A DNA stretch of 64,000 nucleotides from Jackrogersella multiformis (taxonomy: Eukaryota; Ascomycota; Sordariomycetes; Xylariales; Hypoxylaceae). Of this stretch, positions 11,673 through 23,370 are shown piece by piece. How positions within the stretch are numbered: the first letter of the stretch is position 1; each line of letters opens with the position of its first letter. The translations under genes and the position numbers were made by a program. Location of the stretch: assembly GCA_902806575.1 (NCBI GenBank), contig CADCXD010000005.1:1426001-1490000 (forward strand), in the 5' to 3' direction. Under the pieces are notes generated by a model. That model was not told the DNA's origin and did not search any database. It saw nothing but the letters and a program-made list of their open reading frames with translations.

Positions 11673-14600
11673 GGTGGGCGGCGGGGCAATAAGTCGTTAG
11701 AGATGTGCGCGTGTTTGAATTCGTGAGATTGAATCTAGGGATCTAGGGCGCTTAGATATTTTGGAATGTCACGATAGTGGGAAGGAAAAGAAAAGGTTTG
11801 AGATAGAGAGAGGGAGAGAGAGAAAGAGCGGGAGAGAGGGACGCAGGGACGGTCAAGTGGTGGTTGTCAGTAGTAACATCGGCTCTGGGGATGGTGGGGT
11901 CTTAAGGGTAAAGATGGACTAGTTGGTGTTGAAAATGTGTCTACCAGGTTTACCTATCTAGGTCTGGTGGTATTCCGTACTTAGGTAGTTAGAAAGATTT
12001 TAAAAAAAAAAATTAAGTAGGTACCTAGGCTAGGCAGGTAAGGTAAGGTAAGGGTAAGGTAAGAAAAGGTAAAGAAAAAAAGTAAGATATTAAAATACTT
12101 CCAAGGCTCTTTCTTAGAAAATAAAATAAAAAAACTGTTGGGATGTGGATGTCTTCTTTTTACTCTTTCCCCTCCTTTTTGATCTTTATATTCAAGGTAG
12201 TTTGAATTGTTCGCGATGGTATAAAATGGCGGCAGATGACTTTTTTTTTTTTTCCTTCTTTTGCGATCGACTTAATTTTCTTGTTCTGGCAGTTTGGTTT
12301 GCGAGGGAGTAGGCTGTGACCTTTCCGGTTACTGAACCAGGACCATGTTTTAAAATCCTCCAGTCTTTTAGAGAGGAAAGAATCGATGGTGGGGTTGGCA
12401 CCTGTGTTTTTTTTACCTTTCTTGGCTCCTTTTAAGAAGTGCGAGGCGCGGATACTAGAAGTGTGAGTACCTACTAAGTAGTAGTAGGTACCCAGGTATT
12501 ATGTACTGGGTGGGCCCGGCCATCTAAGCGGTATGTGAGGTACGTTATGTACTAACCTGTACCAACCTACCTAGGTACTTACCTAGGTACATATGTAGGT
12601 AAGGTTATCAGAAATATCAATACCTACCTAGCTAATGTACATATGGTATTATTGGATACTGGAGCACCTATACCTACCTACATAAGGTACCTATGTAGGT
12701 AGTAAAGTCTTTATGTTAAGGCGAAAATACGCGATGTCGTTACTCCGTAACGCGTTACTTAAGATTCTCACAGTTTACCTCATATGCGCCAAGCCGGTAT
12801 GTTTGTACATCTAGACATCCTTCCATCTTAAATTCTCTTCTAATGGATGCTGCCTTAAAATAGATTACTGGAACCACCGTAAAAACATATTCAGCTTAAC
12901 CTGACATTACCCCTTGATCGTGACGAATAAACGAGGCCTCTTACCTAGGTAGTTGGAGAGGTAACTTACTAGGTTAACCTGGAAGTTATATATAAAACGG
13001 ATAGCTACTCCAAACAGGGAATCAAAGACCATCCACCTTTTTTAACCCTTTTTATTTTTATTTTACATGGTGGAAAACTAGGACTCGAACATGTTCCTCT
13101 AAACCAAAAACAAAGAAGAAAAAAGAAACAGCCTTCCCTAACCAACATGTGAAATAAACGCTCAGGCTATGGCTGGGATCCGTCCAGGCCTTTGTGTACG
13201 GATAGTACTGTGCTGTCGTAACCTGCAAGGCGCCAAGTCGGACTAGAATACGAAATATGCATACGTATGAGGTCTATAGCAACTACTAAGATGCTCAGCA
13301 CAATGATTATCTGTGAAACAAGCACCACCATCCGCGTGATACTGAGTCAAACTACCTACTTCTAAAGTCAGACAGTGTGGATACGGGACAAAGGGTACGG
13401 TCAATGATTGTTTTTGTGTCAACGACACCCACTATGCAGAAGACTATAAACCGGGAAAATGAATGGCTTCCATACCTTTCGTCAGTACCTACCTAGGTAG
13501 GTAGGTAGATCTAGATCCATTGGGATGGATGAGTGGGTAATAGCTAGGGGGGGCACCATACCAAAACCAACTGATCTCTTTTTGTAAGACAACATCACCC
13601 CCTATACGATCAACCTTATCACTTCTAACTCTACCCCTTCAGGCAGCTGGGGTCATCAGGTTAGGAGAGAGGAAGTTCCACTGTAGATTCCCCTGGCATC
13701 ACGGGATTCTTTATTTTTCGCTGCCAAGTATATATGTTCCACAGGCCAGCTAGATACGGGCAGTGACCAAATGATCGAGCGCCATCAGTTTGTTACAATT
13801 ATTCAAGCCACTTTGATGGCGGATGCTGTCCAACTCGGGGATCTGCACAGGAGGCTATTTGATCCGTCAGCTCTATAAACGGTAACCTGCTTAGACCCTA
13901 CATGTCATAGCCCTGCCCGAGGTGGTTGGGTTGCACGTGTGCTGAGAGGATCAAGGATTAAGACACATGCAGATAGCCGTCCGAGCTACCGATTCGATAC
14001 AGATCAGCGGCCGCCCTGAGCAGGCATCAATGAGTAGAGTGCTGAGACTACATGTCTAGAGCGTTGTCTGACATATGGCTTATGTGCCACGGTTCTGCCA
14101 AACTCGAGTTCAGCAAATGGATATTGAGGCTGTCTAGGCCATGGTTGTATTGAGATTGAACGACGGTGTAGCCGCGGAATAAGCGCACAAGGCCGAAATG
14201 CTTCGGTTGGGTGAGGTTTGTAGTCTATGTTCGAATATACCCAGGTAGGATAACGGGGCTAAGAGTGTGTACCCTAACACAAGGCTGATGCCAACGGAGA
14301 CGAAAAACTATTATATCTTCATGGCTTCATTTTGATCAATGTGTCTATTAAGACCGGAGCAACCTAGTCGTCGTCCACCTGACATACACGCAGGAGGATT
14401 TGGGGACTAGATGAACTATCTAATCAGGTTGAAGCACACGGATAGGCATTTCCTTTAGCGTTTTACAGCTCATCTACCTCGGTACCTATATAGCAAGGTG
14501 GTGAAGAAGGGATTTCTTCAGAATTCAAGGAGATCCTTATTATCCCTACAAACCCGGGAGGTAGACAACTAGCTAGTTGTACCGACTAGAGATTGTTGGA

Positions 14601-14829
14601 ATGGTGCTCCAAGGAACAAGCTAAACTACCTAGATAGTTGCTCCACATGTGTTAGCTTTCCTTGGAGCCTTTGCTGCTTGTAAGTCCTAAGTAAGACAAG
14701 GAGTCGAAGTGCTCCTAGCTGTATGGGCATTTCCTAGTTCCCTCCACACGTGATTATAGAGTTGATGTCCTCCCGAATAGAGCGTATAACCATACTTTTG
14801 AGAGTATTGGTTGTGCGATCTTAATAGTA
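11673..14829. other. 3.2-kb gene-poor region
   Basis: This is the 5' flank of KAP104 followed by DNA without a supported gene. A homopurine GA tract (about 11800-11845) lies just upstream of the KAP104 start, so it is CT-rich on the gene strand. A/T runs occur at 12000-12010 and 12240-12255. CCTAGG palindromes cluster at 12470-12720, with others near 12943 and 13490. The stretch 13500-14820 has mixed composition and only short broken frames; I see nothing recognisable in it. Confidence 0.55.
12474..12720. repeat. Cluster of CCTAGG/TAGG palindromic repeats
   Basis: Several ACCTAGGTA-type copies and their arms occur here, for example near 12568, 12585, 12625, 12672 and 12692. They are interspersed with GTACATATGTA-like palindromes. 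No reading frame crosses the cluster. Confidence 0.8.
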
Positions 14830-15344
14830 TCATGAATTACTCGTTCCGTTTGGCAAGACATCAGGCGATCTGATAACACCCTGAAATTTATCAAGTGAGA
14901 CCTCGACAACTCTTTTCAGAGCCTCCATTTCCTCCTCCACTGTTCCACCCAGTCCGGTGTTAACGAAACTGATAGAGTTGCCGACATACACAGGCATCTG
15001 AGTCTTTCTAGCTAATATTTTAGCCAGCCGGGTAGTGAACTCTACTGTGGCTTCCACAGAATAGATTGTTGTTGATAGTGGCTGGCTTGGGTGATATTTC
15101 TATGAAAGGGCATTTTAGTTAAACATGTATTTGTATGCGTGATAATCAGGGCACATACATCAGGCAAGGCGTAGACGAAGGATCCCATTGGAGCCGCATT
15201 GTCATCCTCATCCGCAGCCACAGTCGTGAGGAACAATAGGATGACTTTTGATTTGACGGTCAAACGGAGGTGAATCTTTGTATCCAAAGATCGTGGCAAT
15301 GGAAATGAAAGTTGTATCGATTCATCGATTGCTGGTTCCATCAT
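14830..15344 (-). CDS. POC4: Proteasome assembly chaperone 4 (PAC4/Poc4 family, 151 aa)
   Basis: Exons 15159-15344 and 14830-15099 with a 59-nt intron (GTATGT donor, TTTCATAG acceptor). The join restores GSFVYALPD|KYHPSQPLSTTIYS. Recognisable blocks are ESIQLSFPLPR near residues 8-18, VILLFLTTVA, then VEFTTRLAKILARKTQMPVY and VGNSISFVNTGLGGTVEEEM. This order and wording match fungal PAC4 proteins, which pair with PAC3 to guide alpha-ring assembly of the 20S proteasome. The start is the ATG at 15344; a second ATG at 15341 follows immediately. The other in-frame starts upstream are non-ATG codons. Length fits the family (about 130-160). It is isolated between two gene-poor stretches. Confidence 0.85.
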
Positions 15345-16279
15345 TGAACACTTCCGTCTCAAGTCAACTTCAACTATGACAAAAAGGGGGGATATCCAGA
15401 TTGGTATCCAGTCTCCTTTATGGATGTCTATAGTGGGTGCTTATCTGACAGGACTTGTGTGCTGTCCGATTTTATCGATTGCTTAGAAGGGTTCAAAGTG
15501 GTATTCACAGTTTAATGTTTGTAATAGCTGAATACCTAGGTACCTAGTAAGTGTACATACCTAGGTACCTAGTCTGGAGGTTAAGTGTTCTGGTTGTACA
15601 GAAAGCGGTACCCCACATTTGATCGCATCTATAACTGGGACTGCTGACAGCTGGGGAGGAGGCCTGTCCACTACGCACCTTCATAGATGGCAATTACACC
15701 TAGCATGTGCCTACCTAGACACAGGTAGGTGGGTTGCATATGCCCGGGCGTGCCCTCCACTGCTACATTTTCTACCGTATGGATGAGGTAGGTACCGTAG
15801 CAGTAGCTACTAGTACCAGTGCTCCTTCAAAAAGTTCGGGCAATATTTATCAACGTTCAACTTTATCAACGTTCAACTTTATCAACGTTCAACTTTGACC
15901 TTTTCTCATCCACCTAGCAACGGACCTTCAAAGACCTCCTCTCCCTCTCTGTGTTCGTCCCATGCTGCATTGGCTCGGACACATAATTATCATTGCGGGT
16001 TGTCGAAGGCACAATTCGTCATCATGAGCATGAGCATGAGATTAATATAATCTTTAGGTACCCCTCCATCCGGAGATCCTCATCGCTCAGACGGTTGGCC
16101 CCACCATTGTCATAGCCCGTTTTCCAACCTCGGGTTGATGATTATCTAAGACTGTTGCTCACTCTCTAATTATTTTCGCTATTATTTTTTTTCTCTCTCC
16201 TTGCTTCTTGCTTCTTGCTCCTGCTCCTCCTCTCCTCTTCTCCTTTTTTTCCTCTTCTCAGAGCCAACCCGCCGATATC
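15345..16279. other. Divergent promoter region between POC4 and the methyltransferase gene
   Basis: No gene seen. Contents: CCTAGG palindromes at about 15532-15575; a perfect 16-nt tandem repeat (TTTATCAACGTTCAAC, three copies) at 15846-15893; ATGAGC repeats near 16022-16040; and a strong pyrimidine tract at 16187-16260 just before the plus-strand start, a common feature of fungal core promoters and leaders. Confidence 0.65.
15846..15893. repeat. Three perfect tandem copies of a 16-nt unit
   Basis: The unit TTTATCAACGTTCAAC is repeated three times without mismatch. Each copy contains the AACGTT palindrome. It lies in the divergent promoter region about 390 bp upstream of the methyltransferase start. 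Confidence 0.9.
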
Positions 16280-17721
16280 ATGGAGCCGGCAGATCAGGCA
16301 TATGGCAACGATTCCCAGTGGAATGGTGTCGAAGAAGCTACCGAAGACCCGGAGGAAACCAGAGTTATATTTTGCGCGCTCGATTCATTTAGGTTAGTAT
16401 GTCACTAGGTTTTTGTATCGTTGAGTTCAGTTGGGTTGAGTTGAGCATATCCCGCGTCTGAGAGAGGGGGCGCCATTTTGCTTCCAGTAGGCATCACATA
16501 CCTTTCCTACAAGTCGCTCACCCGCAGACGCTTCCGGCTCGTCACATACACTGACGAATCCGATATAGCCAATATGCGAAAACCGCCCACCTGAACTGTA
16601 CCCATCTACGCAGGCAGGCCTTCTACGCTCTCCCTCAAGCCCACTGGCAGTTACTCGCTCAGCCTCCGTTTTCCTATCTGGACGTGTTGGATCGAGTAGA
16701 CAGCGCCATTGAGAGTAATGCAGAACTAGCCCGTATTATTGTTAAATTTGGCCTGCGGTCTTTTAGCGTGCTCGATACTTCTTCGAAAAATGAATTCACT
16801 ATGCCCGAGGAATGGTCCGGTATTGCGAAGTACAACGATCTAGATAAGGCCCGGAGCACCATCCGCCAGTTCTACCGCGACTGGTCTGCAGAGGGCGCTG
16901 TCGAGCGCGATGCGTGTTATGGCCCGGTGTATCGTGTGCTCGATGCCGAGAAGGCTAAATATCCTGACCGACAGCCGATGAATGTGCTTGTACCTGGGGC
17001 TGGACTGGGACGTCTAGTCTTTGATCTCTGCCGGATGGGGTACCATACTGAAGGCAATGAAATCTCCTACCACCAACTACTAGCATCTTCATATATTCTC
17101 AACTCTACCAAAGGCGTTGGCCAACACACTGTATTCCCATGGATACACTCGTTTTCTAACCATCAGAGCCGCGAAAACCAGTTCAGGTCCTACAAGATTC
17201 CAGATATTCACCCACAAACCACGCTGGCAGGGACTCAAGGAATTGGATCGATGCAAATGTGTGCTGCTGACTTCCTCTGTCTATATGGAGACGAGAGTCA
17301 CAAAGACACGTACGATGCCGTAGCTACTGTCTTTTTCCTAGATACGGCGCCAAACCTAATTCGTTACCTAGAGGTTATCCGGCACTGCTTGAAACCCGGT
17401 GGGATCCTTATCAACATTGGACCTCTACTGTGGCATTGGGAGAACCACGTCCCCGGCCACCATGGCTATGACGGAGACGGAGATTACGACGAGAACAATT
17501 CTTTAGGAATAGCAGACCCCGGAAGCTTTGAACTCACGGATGACGAAGTCGTCGCGTTAGTGGAACGGTTGGGTTTTAGCGTAGAGCAGCGGGAAGCTGG
17601 TTTGCACGCCCCTTACGTGCAGGACGCCCAGAGCATGCTGCAGACAGTATATAAAGCTAGCTTTTGGGTTGCGCGGAAGCCAGACGTTGGATCTGAGAGC
17701 GAACCCGAAACCAGAGCTTGA
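16280..17721 (+). CDS. CARNMT1: Carnosine N-methyltransferase family protein (N2227-like, 421 aa)
   Basis: Exons 16280-16392 and 16569-17721 with a 176-nt intron (GTTAGT donor, GATATAG acceptor). The join gives CALDSFS|QYAKTAHLNCTHLRRQ, the conserved N-terminal helix region. The SAM-binding loop is VLVPGAGLGRLVFDL (about residues 177-191), followed by EGNEISYHQLLASSY. A YDAVATVFFLDTAPN block and GGILINIGPLLWHW follow; these are hallmarks of the UPF0586/CARNMT1 family (yeast YNL092W). Family members methylate the imidazole N-pi of carnosine, and in yeast and humans also histidine in some proteins. Length matches the family. A polyadenylation-like AATAAA lies near 17855. It is convergent with the SDR gene, with only 213 bp between stop codons. 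Confidence 0.88.
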
Positions 17722-17934
17722 TAGTTGGATTTAGTAGGCATTGCACTCGGAGTCTAAACTTGATTTTACACTGATACCATATGCGCATCGCGCGCAGGGA
17801 ATTGACGAAGCTATGTTTATCCAGCATTGAGAACATGTACCTTAGATAAAGACTTAATAAATGAGAACGTACTGGCATGCCATTAATCTTATAAAACTAC
17901 TAATTCAACTCCTTATATTAGCAACCTCGATACA

Positions 17935-19038
17935 TCATAGCTTAGATTCCGACCCGGCCGATAGCAAAGACCCTTTATTCCACAACGCGCCGCCGTCGAT
18001 CTCTATAGTTGCCCCGTTCACGTGCGAGCCCGCTCGACTCGACAGATAGACAACCACGCCGGCGATGTCCTCGGGCCGGCCCAGCCGCTTCGCGGGGCTG
18101 AACTCGGCATGCTTCTCGGCGCCACCCGACATGGCGATCAGGCCGTTGGCCATCTTGGTCGGGAAGAAGCCGGGGCAGATGGAGTTGACCAGGATGTGGC
18201 GCGGGCCCAGGTCGACGGCCAGGTTGCGGGCCAGGTGGATGGCGGCGGCCTTGCTGGCGCTGTACCCGTACGTGGCCTGGCGGCCGAGGGTGCCGACGCC
18301 GAGGCCGGCGGTGCTGGCGGTGACGATGACGCGGCTGGGGTCGTCGAGGGTGGCGCGGGCCTGCAGCAGCGGCGCGAACTTCTGCACGGACAGGAAGATG
18401 CTCTTCACGTTCAGGTCCATGACCTTCTGGAAGGCCGCGTCCGGGTGCGTGTCGAAGGCCTCGCCCCACGTCGCCCCCGCGTTCGCGAACAGGATGTCCA
18501 CGTGCGCCGTGTGCCGCGCCACCTGCGACACCAGCGACTCGATCCCCGCCAGCGTGCTGCTGTCCGCCGGCGCCGAGATCGCGACGCCGCCCCCCGGCAG
18601 GCCCGGCAGCGCGTTTAGCTGCGCCGCGGCGCTGTCGCAGGCCGAGGCTTTGCGCGAGCTGATGAATACTTTGGAGCACCCGGCTTGCAGGAAGCTGTGG
18701 TGTGGGGAAGGGTGGTTAGCTTGCGGGGTGTTGTTTATGGGTTGCTGGGGAGGATGAGGCGGAGAGAGTGTGTGTGTGAGGAGGAGAGCGAGGTTGGGAG
18801 GTTGGGAGGTTGGGAGAGGGAAGAGACCTCGCGTGGAAGGACTGCGCTGCGTATACGGGATGGATGTGTATTCGGGTGTTGAGGATGCTGTGCCGTATCG
18901 GAATGAGGGAAGGGTATCAAAAACTCACGCCGAAGCCGCATTCAGGCCTAGGCCTCGCGAGCCGCCGGTGACGACGGCGACCTTGCCCTTGAGGGAGAAG
19001 AGCGAGGGAAAGTCCACGAGAGCTGTTTCGTCGGCCAT
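17935..19038 (-). CDS. Short-chain dehydrogenase/reductase, RhlG-like (289 aa)
   Basis: Exons 18929-19038 and 17935-18694 with a 234-nt intron (GTGAGT donor, CACCACAG acceptor) that restores LNAAS-A-FLQAGCSKVFISS. This is a classical SDR: cofactor loop TGGSRGLG at residues 24-31, NAGA near 108, an active-site serine candidate in TAST near 164, and the YSASK catalytic motif with Tyr181 and Lys185. PG near CPGFFPTKM and the C-terminal IDGGALW fit 3-oxoacyl-ACP reductase/RhlG-like enzymes. The substrate cannot be deduced. The coding sequence, especially 18060-18660, is much more GC-rich than its surroundings. Intron 1 carries a G-quadruplex motif on the plus strand (18796-18820). Confidence 0.88.
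18796..18820 (+). other. Canonical G-quadruplex motif in the SDR intron
   Basis: Four GGG runs (starting at 18796, 18804, 18812 and 18818) are separated by loops of 5, 5 and 3 nt. The motif is on the plus strand, which is the template strand of the minus-strand SDR gene. Confidence 0.75.
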
Positions 19039-19570
19039 GGTTTGTAAGTCGGGAGAAATAATATTATAGGTCGATTTTTAACTCTTAACTCTCGGGTCTC
19101 GATTGCGAATTCAATTCGACACAAATATGATGTGTTTATCAAGAAAACAATTGAAACAATGGATGACTTTGAATGTCTTATTACCTCCTACCTATCGATA
19201 ATGATGGGCCGAGGAGCTGCTTTATTGCAGGTTAGAGCTCTCGGCCTCCCCGCAAAAGATGCCGAGGTCTAAATATAACATGATGAGTAAGCTACTAATT
19301 ATTAAGATATGTACCTACCTAGGTAGTTCACCCCTGAGAGCTTTATAATGATCTCGTCCAACTCGTTTTCGTTATTTCGTAAGTGCCTAGGTACAATGAA
19401 TATGTTTAGTTGTCATAAATCCTAAGAAGGTCACTAAAATATAAGTAATGGAAGATTCAATTCAAAATATTCATCACATAGACCTCAAAGTAGCTAATTG
19501 GAGTACATGTGTAAATTAAGCATCTTTATTGAGTGATGGAATAGTTAAACCAACCAACCAGTCCAATTAC
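19039..19570. other. Intergenic region between SDR and TFC1 (both minus)
   Basis: SDR promoter side plus TFC1 3' flank. There are CCTAGG palindromes near 19314 and 19385 and AT-rich sequence. No gene seen. Confidence 0.6.
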
Positions 19571-21672
19571 CTAGTCATAATCGACGCCTTCAATCGAGTT
19601 ATCTTCCATGGCAGTATCATTGTCTTCCTGCTCGACATCGTCTTCTTCATCCCCTTCTTCTTCTTCTTCTTCTTCTTCTCCGTAATCCTCTCCTCCCTCT
19701 TCGCCCTCGTCATCGTCAGAGTAGCCATCATACTCTTCCACATCCCCGTCGACGTCTCCGTCGTCATCATCAAGGTCATCATCCAGGACATTAACATCCC
19801 ATGTATTATCCTGCAGAGCCGCTTCATCATCGTCGCCAGTAATCTCGTCATCGGCCGGGATCTCATCATCGTTGCCGGCTATTCCATCTGAACCCCCATT
19901 GTCTAAATTATCGCCGTTGGTACTTGATGGATCATCTGCTGCGGCAGATTTGGGTTTCTGCTGGATCTGTGAGCCTGGACGGCGCCTGCGCAATCTCGTG
20001 TCAATCTCCTCGATGGGGCGTAAGAACGGCTCGAGCGTCAGGCCGAGTGGTTTCTCAATCTTATCGGGCCATTGTCGAAGTCTCTCACCAAGAAACGAGT
20101 TGTATAAGAAACCCGGCTTCTGCGGATGATCATCGTCCGAGCCCATCCGGCCCCTCTTGATGGCAATCATCTTCACCTTCATGGCCATTTTAACCTTAGC
20201 CCAAGTGCCTCTGTAATACCATCCGGAATCGATGTCACACTCTGCCCTCAAAGGCGCCTGGTCGATCATATTACGCACAAACGGGTCTGTAATGTCGCAG
20301 ACCTGCCAGAACTTCCCGTCGGTTGAAAAATCCTCGCCATCCCAAATATGACTCTTGCGGTTATCCCTCGTGTGCTTTTTCATTTGTCCTTTTCTAACGA
20401 CTTCCCATGGTACTTTCTTCGTCCCAATTATATTCCTCTCTAATTTGAATGCAACGGTCTGGTATATCCGGAATTTGGGATCAGGGCGAGGATCAACACC
20501 GTATTTAACAAAGGCATCTCGCCACGGTCCACCTCTGAATTGATATCCAACAAGCTGAAGGGCAACTCTGAGAGCCGAGTCGGTATAGTTGCCTGTCACG
20601 CGATTTAGGATTGCACGACGTGTCCATATAGGCCTTTCCTCCATTAGTGCATGGATTTGCTTCATCAGCGATTCTGGTATAACCATTCTCGGTTCTCGTC
20701 GCGGTTTCTGAGGCACGGGGTATTGGTTGTGGTTAATGAAGTAGCCATATGAATGCTTCTTTCTGCCTTGGATATTAACCAGTTTCTGCTTTCCAACCTC
20801 ATCCCCTTCCACCTTAGTGTTCGGGTTTTGTTCATAGTTGTAATTAAAGCCAATAATTCTGTCTGTGAAGTGCGGTGGAGGTATGATCTCTTGATCAGGG
20901 TCCGTTGCTACACCGGGGTCAAGTTTGATCTCCCGCAGTCTTGGGACTAAAGCAAAAGTCAGCAAATAGAGCGATATCTGGCGCAGTAGTTAGGGAGCCT
21001 CCTTTACCTTTCATCGGAAGCAGATTCTCTGCAGCCTTCGTTAGGAATGTACCACTGACGTTGGCGAATTGGAAGTCCGCTAGGCCTCGATACCTATGAG
21101 TATCCTGAACAATCCCGACAACATCTACCTCATAGTCTTCGGAGTTGTCCCGCATCTTTCGGAGTATAGATTTAGATCTATCACGTCGACTCACGGAACT
21201 GACCTCGTCGACCTGTGAGGTGACAGCTGCCCCATTCGTGACATGAACCTGACCGGTAAATGGTTCATTACTACCTCGCTTTCGCTTCCTACCTGTCCTC
21301 TTGGGGACAGTTATCTTGAGTAGAATATTGTTAGTAGCTGTACGATGCGACACAATGGGCTTTGACGTGGGGTTGTCTGGCCGAAACCACAAAGGGACTG
21401 AACTGGACTCTGGCGTGTCCGCAAGAACCTAATGTAACGTATGAGGATTAGTTAAGCGTTCTAATAGTCGTGCTTGTGACTGACACAGGAGTACATACTT
21501 TCTGAAAATCGGGATCCGGCCCAAATGTAGCAAGCCCTTTTTCAAGATTGATCACGATGCAGGGATGCTCTATAGCAACGATTTTTCTCTGAGGCACATC
21601 AAATATAGGAGCATCTCCCGAATCATCGTCATCATACGGGCCATCAAAGTTGTATGTATCTTCGACATCCAT
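19571..21672 (-). CDS. TFC1: Transcription factor IIIC subunit 5-like (Tfc1/Sfc1, 656 aa)
   Basis: Exons 21499-21672, 21008-21428 and 19571-20946 with introns of 70 and 61 nt. The joins read DPDFQK|VLADTPE and LLPMK-V-PRLREIKLDPG. Conserved features of the Tau95/GTF3C5 family include VAIEHPCIVINLEKGLATFG near the start and a central basic KRTGRKRKRG patch. The helical DNA-binding block is RPIWTRRAILNRVTGNYTDS, then LVGYQFRGGPWRDAFVKYGV with DPRPDPKFRIYQT. The protein would form part of the tau-A module of TFIIIC, which binds the tRNA A box. The C-terminal ~90 residues are an extremely acidic Asp/Glu tail, encoded partly by a GAA-type microsatellite (minus strand). Length is typical for filamentous fungi. 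Confidence 0.9.
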
Positions 21673-22538
21673 CGTGGTGGTTGGCGATCAGTACTACCTT
21701 AGGAGCGTAAATGGTGGATATCCCAAGGAACCTATGCCCTCCCTTTTTATGTCGGATCAAAACTTGTGCTATGTCTTCGGACAAGTTCGTGATACTTGTA
21801 TGTGAACTACATGGAGACCGATCGTGGTATGGAACTGTTGGTCTTATGTGTGTGAAATAAGAATAAGGGTAAATAATTCTCATCAACTTTGGCAGTACGG
21901 CTCAGATATTCTTAACTTAGTCGATGTATTAATCGTAGAATAGCTTAGTTCCAAGGTTATCTCCTCTTTTTTAGGCATATCGTACTTATTGTTTCCTTGT
22001 AAAGCGTCGGCGCTTCATGTTGCCTTCATTGGAAGTTTAATTAAAACTGATGAAGTACATATACAGTGCAAATCAGTGCGAGGAGTCATACAGTTTTAGA
22101 AATTTAGCTTTTAAGGCTACTAGCAAAACCTAATTAAATGCCAGAAGAGGTACGGTGGGAGTTTATGGGTTATGTACTGTACGTATTAAGTACCTAGGTA
22201 CTTAGGCTGCTTACCTAAGACAGCATTAACTTATTAAATCCGATTAGCATATTTTAACATAGCGCACAGAGTATACTCGCCGCTTTTTCTTAAAGCTCGG
22301 CTCACTTAATATTGAAATGGAATTCTTGAGACATAAACTAAATAAATCTTTAGTATTTTTAACTAGGTACCTAGGTAGTTAATAAGTTTGGTTGGAAGAT
22401 AAGGTTTATTAATCGAGGAATTATATAAGATGTTTATTATAATCCAATGAGCTAGCTGTCTTTCGTGGAAAACCTAAGTGTGCCTAATCCTTAATTACAC
22501 GATATTCTCTTAATGTCAGCGTAAAATCATTAAAACAC

Positions 22539-22838
22539 CTACATTCCGTCTTTTCCAGTGTACACATGATGAAACATCAGAGTTGCCTGAAATCTATCAC
22601 ACAGTACTGCCTTCGCCGTGTCATGGGTTTCTACAGATTTCATGACAACATCATAATTTGCAGGTGGAGTTCCTGGGGCTATTGCCTCTTTGTATGCAGA
22701 CCGTGCGTTGTTGATCAGATCCTCAACTTGCGCACCGCAATGTACTGCTACAGCTTCCCACCAAACTGGTTCCACTGGTTGGAAGATCTTCAGTAAGTTA
22801 ACAAGCGGCCTGGCGGGGCAGTGTTGGATGATATCCAT
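22539..22838 (-). pseudogene. Unrecognised 99-codon ORF, possible gene relic
   Basis: It starts with a true ATG at 22838 and reads MDIIQHCPARPLVNLL, then FQPVEPVWWEAVAVHCGAQV and a helix-like DLINNARSAYKEAI. The composition looks protein-like (Trp, Pro and amphipathic helix content). I know no family for it, and no convincing exons join it. It borders the AT-rich RIP-like block, so a decayed fragment of a larger gene is plausible. It could equally be a chance frame. Confidence 0.25.
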
Positions 22839-22849
22839 ATGATAGATTC

Positions 22850-23370
22850 ATGAATAGATTTTTTCTTCTGCTAAATTCTCAAGCACTCATATAATCCCAG
22901 GCTCTTATAATTTGCTTTCTTGTTAGTCGTTCGAAAGAATACATCGATGTCATTGTTAAAGCCTAAGGTTGTTTTAAAGTTCCTAGTTACAATATCGGGA
23001 TCTTACTATTAATAATATAATTACCGGAAAGGAGGTCGATATCGATTATACATTAAATATAGTTTATCGTTAAAAACGATGCTATTAAAAATAACGTTAC
23101 GGCTAGCTCTATTAATTAATATTTCACGAATTATTATCTAAATGCAGTTTAGCTTTATAATAAGTAAACCGTTTAATACGTAAATATAATTATTATATAA
23201 TAATTACGGCTTGTTTCCCCCTTTTTATGCTGTGAAATTGAGGGCTTAAAACGGGATAGCTCAGGATCGCATTAAGGAGATTATGTATCCCCTTATTTAC
23301 ATATATTTCTCTTAAGCAGTTAGGGCTCATCTTAAGTCTTATATGGATTAAGGAAATATACGTGTTAAGA
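22850..23370. repeat. AT-rich, RIP-like degenerate block
   Basis: The block is dominated by TA dinucleotides: over 30 TA against only a handful of CA or TG between 23041 and 23235. All frames are broken. This is the pattern left by repeat-induced point mutation (C-to-T at CpA) in ascomycetes. No terminal repeats or transposase remnants are recognisable, so the original element is unknown. Confidence 0.5.

Noticed and set aside
13080..13092. GTTCGAGTCC on the minus strand
   Set aside because: The flanking bases do not form a T-stem or acceptor stem; no tRNA.
18022..18757. Long plus frames across the SDR gene
   Set aside because: Shadows of the GC-rich SDR coding strand, which has the full SDR motif set.
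17935..19038. Horizontal transfer of the SDR gene from bacteria
   Set aside because: High GC and the RhlG-like family hint at it, but the gene has a spliceosomal intron and similar GC islands occur in native genes such as PSD1 and VMA1.
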